DNA of 64,000 bases from Fibrobacter sp. UWB16 (GCF_900215325.1 NZ_OCMS01000001.1:1116001-1180000); one strand, 5' to 3'; positions 40,615-49,831 are shown, numbered from the stretch's first letter. The notes: generated by a model from the letters alone, not told the origin. Made by a program: numbers and translations.

Positions 40615-43062
40615 CTAAAAGTAGTATTCATAATTCAGCATAATCGGTAAAAAGGGGAACTGAGAAATCGAAGTCTTTTTCGGCGGGTTCTTGCGCGTAT
40701 CGTAGAACGTAAAGAACATGTTGTCGTGATCGGTCAAGTTGATAATTGTCCAGCTGAAATTCCACTTGCCTTCGCGACCGATATCAATCGCTTTCAAGTC
40801 AATTCTGAAATAATCCGTCTGGCGTCCCGCATTGCGGCTTCCTGGTAGCACGACAACTTCATCAGAATATTTTTGCGATCCGATTTCCTGTTGCAAATAA
40901 TATCCCTTGTATTCGCTAATCGGCATGCCCGATGAATACTTGAGAGCAAGCGATGAACGGAAATAGCGACCCTTTTTCTTGTGTTGCCATAAAGCATCTT
41001 CGTCACCTTTCCAGTTAATGCCCAAATCCATCTTCAACGCATAGGGCTGATGCCAACTCGGGAAATAAGGTTTGGATCCATCATTGGCTCGAGCAACACT
41101 TATACTTTGGCTCCAGTTGATTCCACCAAACCACCAGCCTTTATCTTTACGCAACGAAAGTTCATAACCGAAAGAATAGCCATCCGCCGTGCCAAAATTA
41201 TCTGCCAGCACAAGACTCTTAGAAGAATTATCACTCGTGTCTGATTTCATAGCAAACGTGTTCAAGTTATTTTGAGTTTTATAATAAACGCCTGCGGTAA
41301 AATCATAACCTTCAAAAAGATCGCGTTGGCTATATTCCGCAGCAAAGAGCCACGATGAAGCCGGCTTGATATGCTTGCCACTCGTCGTTGTCGTTGCCGG
41401 GTAATAGAATTCGTTTAACGTTTCCTGATCGGTATAGACGATTGAATTCATGTACTGCAAATAATAGCCGCCATAAAGTTCTAAAGATTTCGTATCGTCA
41501 AGATTAATCGTTAGCGATGCACGCGGTTCAATGCCGAAATGTTCCGCAGCCGATTGATAATTGAAACGCAAACCATATTGCAATAACAAATCTGGCGAAA
41601 TTTTCCAAGCATCCTGCGCATAGGCTACATGGTGGAAAGCCTCTTCGATATCGGCCACACCAATGGACGCCATCTTTTCCTGATAACGTTCATAAACGTA
41701 TTCCAACTCGTAGCCAAACGTAAACGTGTGCTTATCGATACCGCGATAATTCAGCCATTGCTTACCTGCAAACGTGTAAAGGAGCATTTCAATCGACATC
41801 AAGTCGCTCACCTTCATCGTCTGATAGAACTGGCTATAGGCAAATGTGGCATTGTATTCCCAGTCACCATCAATGCGGTGGTAAATGCCAAGCGGAATGG
41901 CAACATTGCCCCAGTCCATATAAAGCGGGTCGAATTCAAGTTTATCCTTGCCAATATAAAAACTGAGTTTCATTCGCGTATCTTTGGAGAAATCGTACAT
42001 AAACGTTCCCTGCAAATCCGTGAATTCATAATCCAGATCCAAATCCAAGAGGCCAATCGCATTGCACAAGTCGAGAATGTAGCCGATGTAAGTTGTACGA
42101 CCTGCAAGCACCCAACGCGCTGGACCTTTATGGCCTTCGGTATGGAGCTGTGCTGCAAACGTACTGATTTTGACACTCGACTTGCTAAACCATTCTTCGA
42201 CAGAATCCTGGCCACCCGCGCGACCTTCCATTTTGAGCACAGAGCTTAAGCGGTTGCCATACTGCGCCGGGAACCCGCTCTTGTAGAACTGTACATCGTC
42301 AATGCCTTCAACGAGAAACGTGCTGAAAAGTCCAAAGAAATGCACTGGAGAATAAACGACAGCGTTATCGAACAAGAAGAGATTCTGGTCGGCAGCGCCG
42401 CCGCGCACATAAATCTTGGAACTAAAATCGGAACTTGCGACAACGCCCGGGAGCGCCTGAATGCTCTTGATGACATCGGCTTCAGCAAGGCCCGGCATGC
42501 GCTTGATGGACTTTGCGGAAACGACTGATTCACCCGGCTTGCGTTTGGGGCGACGACGCAACTGCACCACGACTTTTTTGAGTTCGGTCACCTTGGAATT
42601 TGTGCCGCCCGAAGCAAGAAGCTTTTCTACATCAACATCGGAGGAATCCGACGAAGACTTCACTGAATCCTTCGACTCCGCTTGCGCGTCACTCACAATG
42701 GCACCCGCACCTCCGTTCGAAATCGTTTCTTCAACCGTGACTGCGTCGGGGCCAAGCGTTTTGCTGAATGAGCTATCGTTACCGAAATACAGGAGTTCAT
42801 AACATTTTTCCTTCTCGGCACCAGAAGTATCCGAATTCGTCACGCAAATGTTCCAAAGCGTATCGGCAGGGAGAACAACGCTAAAAGGCGTCCCCACGGT
42901 CGTCTGCAAAGCCTCGCCCGTTTCAAGAATTTCAACATTCAGCTTTTCGTGAGCTTCAAACGAGTCATCCTGAACAATTCCATTGAAGATAATACTTTCG
43001 TGGGCTGCGGCAAACGCAACCATCATCGACAAAAAAACAACAATTCGCAGCATAAAATTCAT
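40615..43062 (-). CDS. TonB-dependent outer-membrane receptor
   Basis: I start at ATG 43062 (MNFMLRIVVFLSMMVAFAAAHES); a TTG at 43086 lies upstream of the predicted transcription start. The 815-residue protein has a signal peptide, a carboxypeptidase-like beta-sandwich (about 25-110), a spacer with a degenerate HPEQ-type repeat (DAQAESKDSVKS), a plug domain (SAKSIKRMPGLAEADVIKSIQALPGVVASSDFSSKIYVRGGAADQN) and a large beta-barrel ending in NYEYYF with the terminal Phe. The ligand is unknown. It is preceded by the same promoter motif as the TonB motor operon. Confidence 0.92.
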   Translation of the reverse strand: MNFMLRIVVFLSMMVAFAAAHESIIFNGIVQDDSFEAHEKLNVEILETGEALQTTVGTPFSVVLPADTLWNICVTNSDTSGAEKEKCYELLYFGNDSSFSKTLGPDAVTVEETISNGGAGAIVSDAQAESKDSVKSSSDSSDVDVEKLLASGGTNSKVTELKKVVVQLRRRPKRKPGESVVSAKSIKRMPGLAEADVIKSIQALPGVVASSDFSSKIYVRGGAADQNLFLFDNAVVYSPVHFFGLFSTFLVEGIDDVQFYKSGFPAQYGNRLSSVLKMEGRAGGQDSVEEWFSKSSVKISTFAAQLHTEGHKGPARWVLAGRTTYIGYILDLCNAIGLLDLDLDYEFTDLQGTFMYDFSKDTRMKLSFYIGKDKLEFDPLYMDWGNVAIPLGIYHRIDGDWEYNATFAYSQFYQTMKVSDLMSIEMLLYTFAGKQWLNYRGIDKHTFTFGYELEYVYERYQEKMASIGVADIEEAFHHVAYAQDAWKISPDLLLQYGLRFNYQSAAEHFGIEPRASLTINLDDTKSLELYGGYYLQYMNSIVYTDQETLNEFYYPATTTTSGKHIKPASSWLFAAEYSQRDLFEGYDFTAGVYYKTQNNLNTFAMKSDTSDNSSKSLVLADNFGTADGYSFGYELSLRKDKGWWFGGINWSQSISVARANDGSKPYFPSWHQPYALKMDLGINWKGDEDALWQHKKKGRYFRSSLALKYSSGMPISEYKGYYLQQEIGSQKYSDEVVVLPGSRNAGRQTDYFRIDLKAIDIGREGKWNFSWTIINLTDHDNMFFTFYDTRKNPPKKTSISQFPFLPIMLNYEYYF

Positions 43063-43087
43063 TACAATTTCGGTTCCTTTCCCCAAT

Positions 43088-43117
43088 GGAACACCTCAAG
43101 GTACAAAAAGTGTTACC
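43088..43117 (-). promoter_or_regulatory. ECF-type promoter motif, copy B (TonB receptor)
   Basis: On the minus strand GGTAACACTTTT from 43117 and GGTGTT after 12 bp, ending 26 bp before the receptor ATG. AAAGGAA lies between the predicted start point and the ATG as ribosome site. GGAACAC and GTGTTACC also form a partial inverted repeat. Confidence 0.85.
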
Positions 43118-43159
43118 ACATAATAGAGAAATTTAAAAATTTATAGTAAACCCAAATTT

Positions 43160-43447
43160 TTCATATAAAAGGAGATGCCCTCCCCATACGCGGATCATGA
43201 TCACATAAGTGCTAGTTGCATTCAAGGCGAGTGTCGCGACAGGCTGCTTGCAGACTGTCATGATTGAGCCGAAGATGCTGACGCAAAGCGTCAAAGCACT
43301 AAGTGATCAAAGAGCTCAGTGGCGGGCATGACAAACTATTATAGGAAATGCCCGCGCGATGGCGGGCATGACAGCAGATAATAGGAGATTCCCGATTATC
43401 CCCGTCAAGCGAGGACAGGCGCGAGGACAGGCATCGGGGATGACAAA
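43160..43447. repeat. Block of stacked palindromic repeats between receptor and caspase gene
   Basis: The 390-bp gap contains no gene. It has two full ATGAC-family palindromes (43343-43372 with GCCCGCGCGATGGCGGGC, and 43381-43445 with inner duplicated GCGAGGACAGG), a third ATGAC end at 43328-43332, plus TGATCATGATCA-like dyads near 43191 and 43305. No -35/-10 pair or long T-run terminator was seen. Confidence 0.7.
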
Positions 43448-43451
43448 GTAA

Positions 43452-45731
43452 CTAGAATCGTCCGACGGTAAGGCCTGCGTAGAATCCCGGCCACCAGCGA
43501 CCTTTATGGTCTTTGTAGCTCACGTCATCGTGATAATCGCCAAGCGGCTTGAGCAACAACTTGTTCAGATAGCCCTCGCTCGTCAAGTTCAGCGTGCCAC
43601 CCACCGAGAGGCCGAAACCTGGGAACACCTGATAAACATAGCCGACGCGACCGCGATGGTGGTATCCAGACTTCCAATCATCTTCGTCCACTCCAAATTT
43701 ATCGTAGACGTTGAAGAAGGTGTATTCCAATTCCCAATGGCTACCGTACTTTCCGAACTGGGTACCAACACCCACACCGTGTTCATAGAACTTTTCGAAT
43801 TCCTTAAAGATATGCCCTTTCTTGAAGAATGTCGCCCATTCAATGTTGGTATAGAAGTAGGCAGTACCCAAATGAAGGGATCCTCCAAGTGCACCCATTT
43901 CGTTCATGTAAGGGGTTGCGCTCCATACGCCGTTTCCGATAATATTGACGATACCCACCGGAGACTTTTCGCAATGCGCACAGATATTGACAATACCCCA
44001 CTGGCGACCCTTTTCATTCGTGGCATAGTTGACAACACCAATTTGCACCTTTTCGTTAACGTGAGAAGCATTTACCCCCGCAGCCACCTGAACTTTCGAC
44101 TTTGTCGCATAATTGACACCAGCAACCGCTTGGCTTTTTGTAGTTTGTGCAACATTCACGCCTGCAGTCACCTGCAAATCCGTAGCCTTCGCATAGTTCA
44201 CACCGGCAGAGACCTGCAAACCATTAAGCGTATCGACCGCTATATTCACAATACCAATCTGTGCACCCGAAGATTTGTCCTTAGAAATATTTACGGTAGA
44301 ACTAACCTGCGCTCCATCAAAAGACCCTGCGTAGTTAGCCACAGAAGAAAGCTGAGCGCCTTCAAAATGATCTTTTGCCACGTTCGCTATCGTTGTTGCC
44401 TGCAAACCGTGCATTTCCTTTTGGGCAATGTTCGCAATCAAGCTCACTTGCGTACCCAGCATGTAATCCTTCGTGCGAGCGACAAACAAGCCCAACTGCA
44501 AGCCCTTACGCGGATCGCTATCCGTATCCACGAAGTTAAACGTCGTACGGAACTTACCGTTATGATCCAGGGAATCAAGCGAGCAAGCAATCGTATCGCC
44601 GCCCGGGCAACTTCTATTGCCGCCAATTTCACCGCGGAACACCGTCTGTTCAGCCATAACACTCTTGAAATTGCTAATCGAAATCTTTTCGCGTTTGCCG
44701 TTCACCAAAGCAACCGTTGCACCCATGTAATCCATCTTCTGCTGGAGATTCACCGTGTAGTTACCGGCCGGGAGGCCAAGGCTCATCGCATGTCCCTGCT
44801 TTTTATTGAGTTCTGCGACGAGTTCGCCATCAGCATCGCGAATGTAAAGGCGACCACCCACGCTTTCGTCCAAATCGAGGCCTGCGCTTGTTGCACGCAA
44901 ATCGGTCATCACCACGTCACCCGTACCCGCAAGATTCATGTCGCGGCTCGGATGCTGAGCGCCACCCAGCGTTGTTTCCGTTTTCTGGAGCGTTTCGTTA
45001 AATGCAAACTGGTACGCTTCCGAGAGCGTCACGCGGCCATCGTTGCTCAAGTCGCCTGCGCCACGGAGACCGCTCACAAGCGAATGCGTAAAGAACGAGC
45101 CCTTGAGTTTATCGCTTTCCTGGCTAGATTCATCTTGCGTGCTGCTCGTGATAAACGCATAGCCCTTCATGTCACTGCTCTGATCGACCATAAAAGCAGG
45201 CACCGCCTTACCACCTTTCACGCGGGTAATTGCACCAGAACCGCAAGCATCAATCACTGCAATCTTTACATCGGCACTGAGCGCGTCAATGCGATTGCGC
45301 AAGTCCTTCCAGGCATACGTTTCTTCGCCCAAACGGAGACCCTTTTCGTCGGCGTGACCGCTGTAATAGACAAGCACTTCGTCGCGGCCGTTAGACGCTT
45401 TATCCTGCAAAATTTTTGCATCGAGATTCGCAAATTCCTTTTGCAAAGCAACAACAGACGGTTCCTTCACGAGTATCACGTTCTGCGGAAGCACGCCACC
45501 CATTTCCTTAAGCACTTTGGCAAACGAACGGGCATCACTTTCCGCATAGCGAAGCATTGGACGGCCAGCACCACCGTTATTGGCACTCACGGCCACAACG
45601 TAGCGATTGATACGGCCCTCTGTCGTCGCATTTGCGGCATTCGCATTAGATGCAAGAACCAACAAAATGAGCATAAACGCAAAAGACAAACCAGACAACA
45701 CCCCAAAAGCCTTATTCGAAATCATAAACAT
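43452..45731 (-). CDS. Caspase-domain protein fused to surface repeats and C-terminal barrel-like region
   Basis: This 759-residue exported protein has a signal sequence (hydrophobic 9-33), then a caspase/metacaspase (peptidase C14) domain at about 40-290 with the catalytic His126 in YYSGHADEKG and Cys163 in VIDACGSGAI. A small beta domain (about 295-360) follows, then about ten 18-20-residue repeats of the type GAQVSSxxNxA (about 430-640), like the surface repeats known from Leptospira LA_2272-type proteins, and a C-terminal aromatic beta-rich segment ending in AGLTVGRF. It starts in a TAATG overlap with the anti-sigma-like gene. An outer-membrane location is inferred. Confidence 0.82.
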   Translation of the reverse strand: MFMISNKAFGVLSGLSFAFMLILLVLASNANAANATTEGRINRYVVAVSANNGGAGRPMLRYAESDARSFAKVLKEMGGVLPQNVILVKEPSVVALQKEFANLDAKILQDKASNGRDEVLVYYSGHADEKGLRLGEETYAWKDLRNRIDALSADVKIAVIDACGSGAITRVKGGKAVPAFMVDQSSDMKGYAFITSSTQDESSQESDKLKGSFFTHSLVSGLRGAGDLSNDGRVTLSEAYQFAFNETLQKTETTLGGAQHPSRDMNLAGTGDVVMTDLRATSAGLDLDESVGGRLYIRDADGELVAELNKKQGHAMSLGLPAGNYTVNLQQKMDYMGATVALVNGKREKISISNFKSVMAEQTVFRGEIGGNRSCPGGDTIACSLDSLDHNGKFRTTFNFVDTDSDPRKGLQLGLFVARTKDYMLGTQVSLIANIAQKEMHGLQATTIANVAKDHFEGAQLSSVANYAGSFDGAQVSSTVNISKDKSSGAQIGIVNIAVDTLNGLQVSAGVNYAKATDLQVTAGVNVAQTTKSQAVAGVNYATKSKVQVAAGVNASHVNEKVQIGVVNYATNEKGRQWGIVNICAHCEKSPVGIVNIIGNGVWSATPYMNEMGALGGSLHLGTAYFYTNIEWATFFKKGHIFKEFEKFYEHGVGVGTQFGKYGSHWELEYTFFNVYDKFGVDEDDWKSGYHHRGRVGYVYQVFPGFGLSVGGTLNLTSEGYLNKLLLKPLGDYHDDVSYKDHKGRWWPGFYAGLTVGRF

Positions 45732-46588
45732 TATTTACCCGCCTTCTTGAGAGTAAAACCAATCACCTTCACGTCGCTTCTCTTAAGCAACTTATCGACA
45801 TCATTTTCTTCAACCGCAAACTCCTTGGGAGAAGTCACGAAGAAGAACTTTTCAAAGTACGGAGCATCATCAAGCTTGTACGCAAACGGGAGAGAATTCA
45901 TCTTGCCCGGAGCAAGTTCAATCGCCTTCACGCCATCGCCCATGTGGAGAGTCAGAGCGCCATTGCCGTCCATGCTAAAAAGGAGTCCAAAGCATTTTTC
46001 AGGAACGGCATAGCGCAACTGAATTTCATCACCTTCGCCGACAGAATCAAGATCGTTCAGCTGGACAATCCCGACAGGCGTCTTCTTCCAGACTTCCATG
46101 CGGGCGTCAAGTCCCTTGATTCGCGTATCAGACTGGGTTTCGGCAAGAGCAACCTGCGTATTTTGCGAGCCATTAACATTAGCAACATCGCTACCCACGC
46201 GTTCGTTCATCACGGAAGTTTCGCTTTGGGCAAAGAACGCCACCAATGCAACTGCAAAAACGAACATCGCCGCAGCCGCAAATTTCACGAGCGTGAAGCG
46301 CACCGCATTTTTCGCAGCATTTTTTGCAGCATTTTTCGCAGCATTCCCGGCGGCACCCGTTCCAAGATTCGCGCGACCTTCCTCAGCAACATCCGTTGCA
46401 TCGGCGATTCGTTCGGCAAGCGTTTCAAACGGCAACTTGCTCAAAATCGCCTTGTTGTCTTCACGGAGCATTTTTACGCGATTTGCAAATACCGCATCAT
46501 TCGCTTCAAGCTCGCGAAGCTTACTCATTTCTTCTTCCGGCAAGTCGCCAGTCAGGAATCGTTCTAATTTCCAATCGGGAATCATCAC
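45731..46588 (-). CDS. Anti-sigma-like membrane protein with DUF4384-like periplasmic domain
   Basis: The 285-residue protein has a cytoplasmic N-terminal part (DWKLERFLTGDLPEEEMSKLRELEAND), an alanine-rich segment with AAKN repeats (about 78-92), one transmembrane helix (about 97-117) and a periplasmic domain (GDEIQLRYAVPEKCFGLLFSMDGNGALTLHMGDG) similar to DUF4384, a domain otherwise often attached to bacterial caspases. Overlaps of 4 nt with the sigma gene upstream and 1 nt with the caspase gene downstream show a tight operon. The role as anti-sigma factor is inferred from position and topology. Confidence 0.78.
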   Translation of the reverse strand: MMIPDWKLERFLTGDLPEEEMSKLRELEANDAVFANRVKMLREDNKAILSKLPFETLAERIADATDVAEEGRANLGTGAAGNAAKNAAKNAAKNAVRFTLVKFAAAAMFVFAVALVAFFAQSETSVMNERVGSDVANVNGSQNTQVALAETQSDTRIKGLDARMEVWKKTPVGIVQLNDLDSVGEGDEIQLRYAVPEKCFGLLFSMDGNGALTLHMGDGVKAIELAPGKMNSLPFAYKLDDAPYFEKFFFVTSPKEFAVEENDVDKLLKRSDVKVIGFTLKKAGK

Positions 46589-47088
46589 TGAACCTCCAGA
46601 GTTTTAACTTTGGCCTGTAACCCGCGCAAACGCTTGCGCACACCGCTTACCGAGAGCCCCACTTCACGGGCAGTCTCTTCGAGCGTCATTCCATCGACAA
46701 AATGGAGGACTGCCATTGTGCGGCTAGATTCGGGTTCCTTAGAAAAGAGCTTTGCCAGCACATTTTTCGTTTCGTAATCGTCATGCTCGTCTTCGGCACA
46801 GGCGATGCTCAAAAGCAGGCTAGAAGAATCTACGTCAAGTCCACGACGGCGCTTGTCACGAATGCGGTTGAGGCAAAGTCTTGTTGCCGTATTCCACAAA
46901 AGGCTGCTCGGCGACTCCATATCCAGACGTTCCGATGCAGAGTAAATCCGCAAAAAAACATCTTGCATGAGGTCGCTAGCTTCAGCGTCATCGCGAAGAA
47001 GTTGCAGGCAGCGCCTATAGACCATAGGCGCGTACTTCTCGTAAATCTTTGCAAATCCTGCTTTTTTTAAGGGTTCTAGGCTTTTCAC
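46585..47088 (-). CDS. ECF-type RNA polymerase sigma factor
   Basis: The 167-residue protein has sigma region 2 (FAKIYEKYAPMVYRRCLQLLRDDAEASDLMQDVFLRIY, about residues 12-49) and region 4 (TMAVLHFVDGMTLEETAREVGLSVSGVRKRLRGLQAKVKTL, about 123-163), without other regions, as in ECF sigma factors. It starts with GTG at 47088, only 6 bp after the promoter motif, so its mRNA may be leaderless. It heads the sigma/anti-sigma/caspase operon and probably recognises the shared motif found at 38730, 43088 and 47095. Confidence 0.92.
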   Translation of the reverse strand: MKSLEPLKKAGFAKIYEKYAPMVYRRCLQLLRDDAEASDLMQDVFLRIYSASERLDMESPSSLLWNTATRLCLNRIRDKRRRGLDVDSSSLLLSIACAEDEHDDYETKNVLAKLFSKEPESSRTMAVLHFVDGMTLEETAREVGLSVSGVRKRLRGLQAKVKTLEVQ

Positions 47089-47094
47089 GTTTAT

Positions 47095-47124
47095 GTAACA
47101 CCGGAGGTATTCAAAAGTGTTACC
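47095..47124 (-). promoter_or_regulatory. ECF-type promoter motif, copy A (sigma operon)
   Basis: On the minus strand GGTAACACTTTT from 47124 and GGTGTTAC after 12 bp. GTAACAC and GTGTTAC also make a perfect 7-bp inverted repeat with 16 bp between. The layout (GGTAAC, 17 bp, GTGTT) fits an ECF sigma promoter and suggests autoregulation. Confidence 0.85.
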
Positions 47125-47141
47125 ATAAAATTTAAAAATTT

Positions 47142-47852
47142 TTAAATCGTGTCTGAACTGCGCAAAGTTTGCATGGAACGGCGGAAAATTTCCTTGCCAG
47201 AGCCAATTTCAAAGAAATACTTGAAAATTCCAAGATCGACCTTGCTAAAAAAGCCCAAACGCGGCTTTGCAAAAACACGGCCACTTTCATCAACGCTAAA
47301 TTTAGCCTTGAACTGGTTCAAAGCCGACGGCGCAAGCATCACATAGTCAATCCCCTTCTTGAACCAGTCGGGAGATTTATCGTAATCCGGCGCGATTCGC
47401 GTCACAGGCTTCATCGGGTGCTGCACGCCCTGCGTCTCGCCATTGCCAATCGCAATCACGAGTTCCAGCTTTTCGCCATCGTCAATTTCAATCGTCGGAG
47501 TCTTCTTGAACGTAAGCCCGACCACGCAAGTATTGAGCCCAATCATCTGCGCCAAAAGCACAATATCCGCCGTCGCATACCCCACGCGTTCATCGAGCGA
47601 AGCTTCGCACCCCGCCACAGACTTTTGCCCCGCAATCGCAATGTAATTTTTCACATTTCGAAACGAGCCGTAATGCGCCAAGCGACCGCTAAATGCCACA
47701 TCGTCATTTAAAACAAGCTGCATGTGGAGTGCAAAATTTTCATTCAACCGACGAATCCGCGACTGCAATTCTTCGACTTGCTCCTTAGTCAAAGGCGTCG
47801 AAGCATACCTACGCACAGAATGTCGTGCTAAAACAGCCTCTTCAATAGTCAT
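47142..47852 (-). CDS. Nitroreductase-family protein
   Basis: The 236-residue protein opens MTIEEAVLARHSVRRYASTPLTKEQVEEL, the FMN-binding start of the nitroreductase family, and continues with YATADIVLLAQMIGLNTCVVGLTF and LELVIAIGNGETQ. The C-terminal part (APSALNQFKAKFSVDESGRVFAKPR) fits a family of larger nitroreductases found in anaerobes that lack a clear role. FMN-dependent NAD(P)H reductase activity is likely. It is a single-gene unit convergent with nothing and 50 bp from vsr. Confidence 0.85.
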   Translation of the reverse strand: MTIEEAVLARHSVRRYASTPLTKEQVEELQSRIRRLNENFALHMQLVLNDDVAFSGRLAHYGSFRNVKNYIAIAGQKSVAGCEASLDERVGYATADIVLLAQMIGLNTCVVGLTFKKTPTIEIDDGEKLELVIAIGNGETQGVQHPMKPVTRIAPDYDKSPDWFKKGIDYVMLAPSALNQFKAKFSVDESGRVFAKPRLGFFSKVDLGIFKYFFEIGSGKEIFRRSMQTLRSSDTI

Positions 47853-47902
47853 AAATTCTCCTTCTCAAAAGCTCCCAAAAATTACTATTCTAAACTACAA
47901 TT

Positions 47903-48409
47903 TTACAGCTCAATTGTCTCGTCATCGCTCTTGATAAAATCAATTAAGCGCTCCAACGTGAGGGCTGCCCCCATATTCCCCGCATCGGCAACACCTTCCG
48001 CCCGCAAGGAGCACTCCCAGACAATCGCCACGCGATACCCCAAGAGCGAAAGTTCATGTTGCGTTTTAATATCGCGCACAATGTTGCGGTCAAACTTGTC
48101 GTTCCAAAATGCAGAATTCGACTTCGGACGGCTCGTGAGCTTGCAACCGTGCTGGTGCCAGAAACACCCGTTCACAAAAATCGCAACCCCATACCTTTGT
48201 ACGAAAATATCCGGCGTCCCCGGCAAATCCCGACGGTGAAGCCGATAGCGGAACCCAGCCTCAAAAAGCGCCTTGCGCACAATCATCTCGGGCTTTGTAT
48301 CCTCCGAATGGACCGCCTGCATCATCTGCGAGCGGGTCATCGGCTTGCGAGCCCTGCGCCTTTTAGCCACCCTTTTCTTGGCACTCGTTTTTTTTGAAAC
48401 TTTATCCAC
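47903..48409 (-). CDS. vsr: Very-short-patch mismatch repair endonuclease
   Basis: The 168-residue protein matches Vsr: MTRSQMMQAVHSEDTKPEMIVRKALFEAGFRYRLHRRDLPGTPDIFVQRYGVAIFVNGCFWHQHGC with the catalytic Asp in GTPDI (about residue 67) and the zinc/DNA-wedge aromatic GCFWHQHGC, and later RDIKTQHELSLLGYRVAIVWEC. In E. coli it nicks T:G mismatches arising at Dcm sites. No cytosine methyltransferase lies next to it in the window. The basic N-terminal 25 residues are an extension. Confidence 0.93.
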   Translation of the reverse strand: MDKVSKKTSAKKRVAKRRRARKPMTRSQMMQAVHSEDTKPEMIVRKALFEAGFRYRLHRRDLPGTPDIFVQRYGVAIFVNGCFWHQHGCKLTSRPKSNSAFWNDKFDRNIVRDIKTQHELSLLGYRVAIVWECSLRAEGVADAGNMGAALTLERLIDFIKSDDETIEL

Positions 48410-48498
48410 TATCGTGTTCCCAATTACGTTAAAAAAGATAAATTTAATTGCGTAACAACAGTGTAATTTATTTTGATTTTTTTAATAGCAGGCACAAA

Positions 48499-49746
48499 AT
48501 GAAAGTTCAAGACCGCTTTTTAAAATACGTGAGCTTCACCACCACCTCCGACGAAGAGAGCGAAAGTTGCCCGAGCACCAAGCAACAACTTGAACTCGCC
48601 AAGTTCTTGACCGAGGAACTTGAACAAATTGGGCTTTCACAAGTGAAGATGGATGAGAACGGCTACGTCTACGGACTCCTGCCCGCCACCGAAGGCCGCG
48701 AAAGCGACACGCCTATTGGATTCATTAGCCACATGGACACGTCACCGGACTTTTCGGGCGTGAATCCAAAACCGCAAATCATCGAAGATTACGATGGTGA
48801 AGATGTACCCCTCAAGGGCTCGGGAGCTGTGCTCAAGGTCGAAGACTTCCCCACGCTCAAATGGCTCAAGGGCCGCACGCTCATCACGACCGACGGCACA
48901 ACGCTCCTCGGCGCCGACGACAAGGCTGGCATCGCCGAAATCGTGACCGCCATGGAAGAGCTCATCGAAATCGACCGCCACGCTGAAAGCCGCGGTTACG
49001 AGAACCTCTCAGGCCACGGAGACATCTGGGTCTGCTTCACTCCAGACGAAGAAATCGGACGCGGCGCCGACCGTCTGGACTTGAGCTATTTCACGGCAAA
49101 ATACGCCTACACCGTCGACGGCGGATACGAAGGCGACATCGCTTACGAGAACTTCAACGCCGCAAGCGCGACCTTCAAGATTCACGGCAAGGGAGTGCAT
49201 CCCGGCGAAGCCAAGGGCATCATGAAGAACGCAAGCCTCATGGCCGTCGAAATTGCGATGGCGCTCCCCGAAAACGAAACACCCGCCACCACCGAAGGCC
49301 GCGAAGGATTCTACCACCTGACCGACATGCAAGGCGACGTGACCGAAGCGACACTCAGCTACATCGTCCGCGACCACGACCAGACGCGATTTGAAGAACG
49401 CCAGGAATTCCTACGCGAAATCGCCAAAAAGTTTAACGAAAAATTCGGCGAAGGCACCGTTGAGCTCGAGCTCAAGCATTCCTACAGCAACATGCTGCAG
49501 ATTATTGAAAAAACGCCCGAAGTCCTTGAACGCGCCCGCACAGCCATCGCCGCCGAAAACATCACACCGGTAAGCGACCCTGTGCGCGGCGGCACCGACG
49601 GCGCCAAGCTCAGCTTTATGGGACTCCCCTGCCCAAATCTCGGCACGGGCGGCTACGGCTACCACGGCCCCTTCGAACACGTAACCGTCGAAGGCATGGA
49701 AACAGTCGTCCGCATCATCAAGAGAATCGCCACCAGCAGGGGTTAA
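48499..49746 (+). CDS. pepT: Peptidase T (tripeptide aminopeptidase)
   Basis: I start at ATG 48499 (MKVQDRFLKYVSFTTTSDEESESCPSTKQQ), the usual PepT beginning; the frame is open back to 48448. The 415-residue M20 metallopeptidase has the metal-binding segments GFISHMDTSPDFSG, TLLGADDKAGIAEI, CFTPDEEIGRGAD and VDGGYEG, and a C-terminal block VRGGTDGAKLSFMGLPCPNLGTGGYGYHGPFEHV. It removes N-terminal residues from tripeptides in the cytoplasm using two zinc ions. Confidence 0.95.
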   Translation: MKVQDRFLKYVSFTTTSDEESESCPSTKQQLELAKFLTEELEQIGLSQVKMDENGYVYGLLPATEGRESDTPIGFISHMDTSPDFSGVNPKPQIIEDYDGEDVPLKGSGAVLKVEDFPTLKWLKGRTLITTDGTTLLGADDKAGIAEIVTAMEELIEIDRHAESRGYENLSGHGDIWVCFTPDEEIGRGADRLDLSYFTAKYAYTVDGGYEGDIAYENFNAASATFKIHGKGVHPGEAKGIMKNASLMAVEIAMALPENETPATTEGREGFYHLTDMQGDVTEATLSYIVRDHDQTRFEERQEFLREIAKKFNEKFGEGTVELELKHSYSNMLQIIEKTPEVLERARTAIAAENITPVSDPVRGGTDGAKLSFMGLPCPNLGTGGYGYHGPFEHVTVEGMETVVRIIKRIATSRG

Positions 49747-49831
49747 AAGCCCCGAAATCATTCCAATTTGAAATAATTAGCCGTTTGAAATCCTTGTAAT
49801 ATTATTATAGATTTCCCCAATGGAGGGAAGA

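Noticed and set aside
43506..46013. 835-codon plus-strand open frame opposite the caspase and anti-sigma genes
   Set aside because: It is the complement of well-supported genes, lacks a ribosome site and encodes an Arg/His-rich product without domains. Similar long antisense frames at 14439-16316, 19162-20364 and 20779-22182 were rejected for the same reason.
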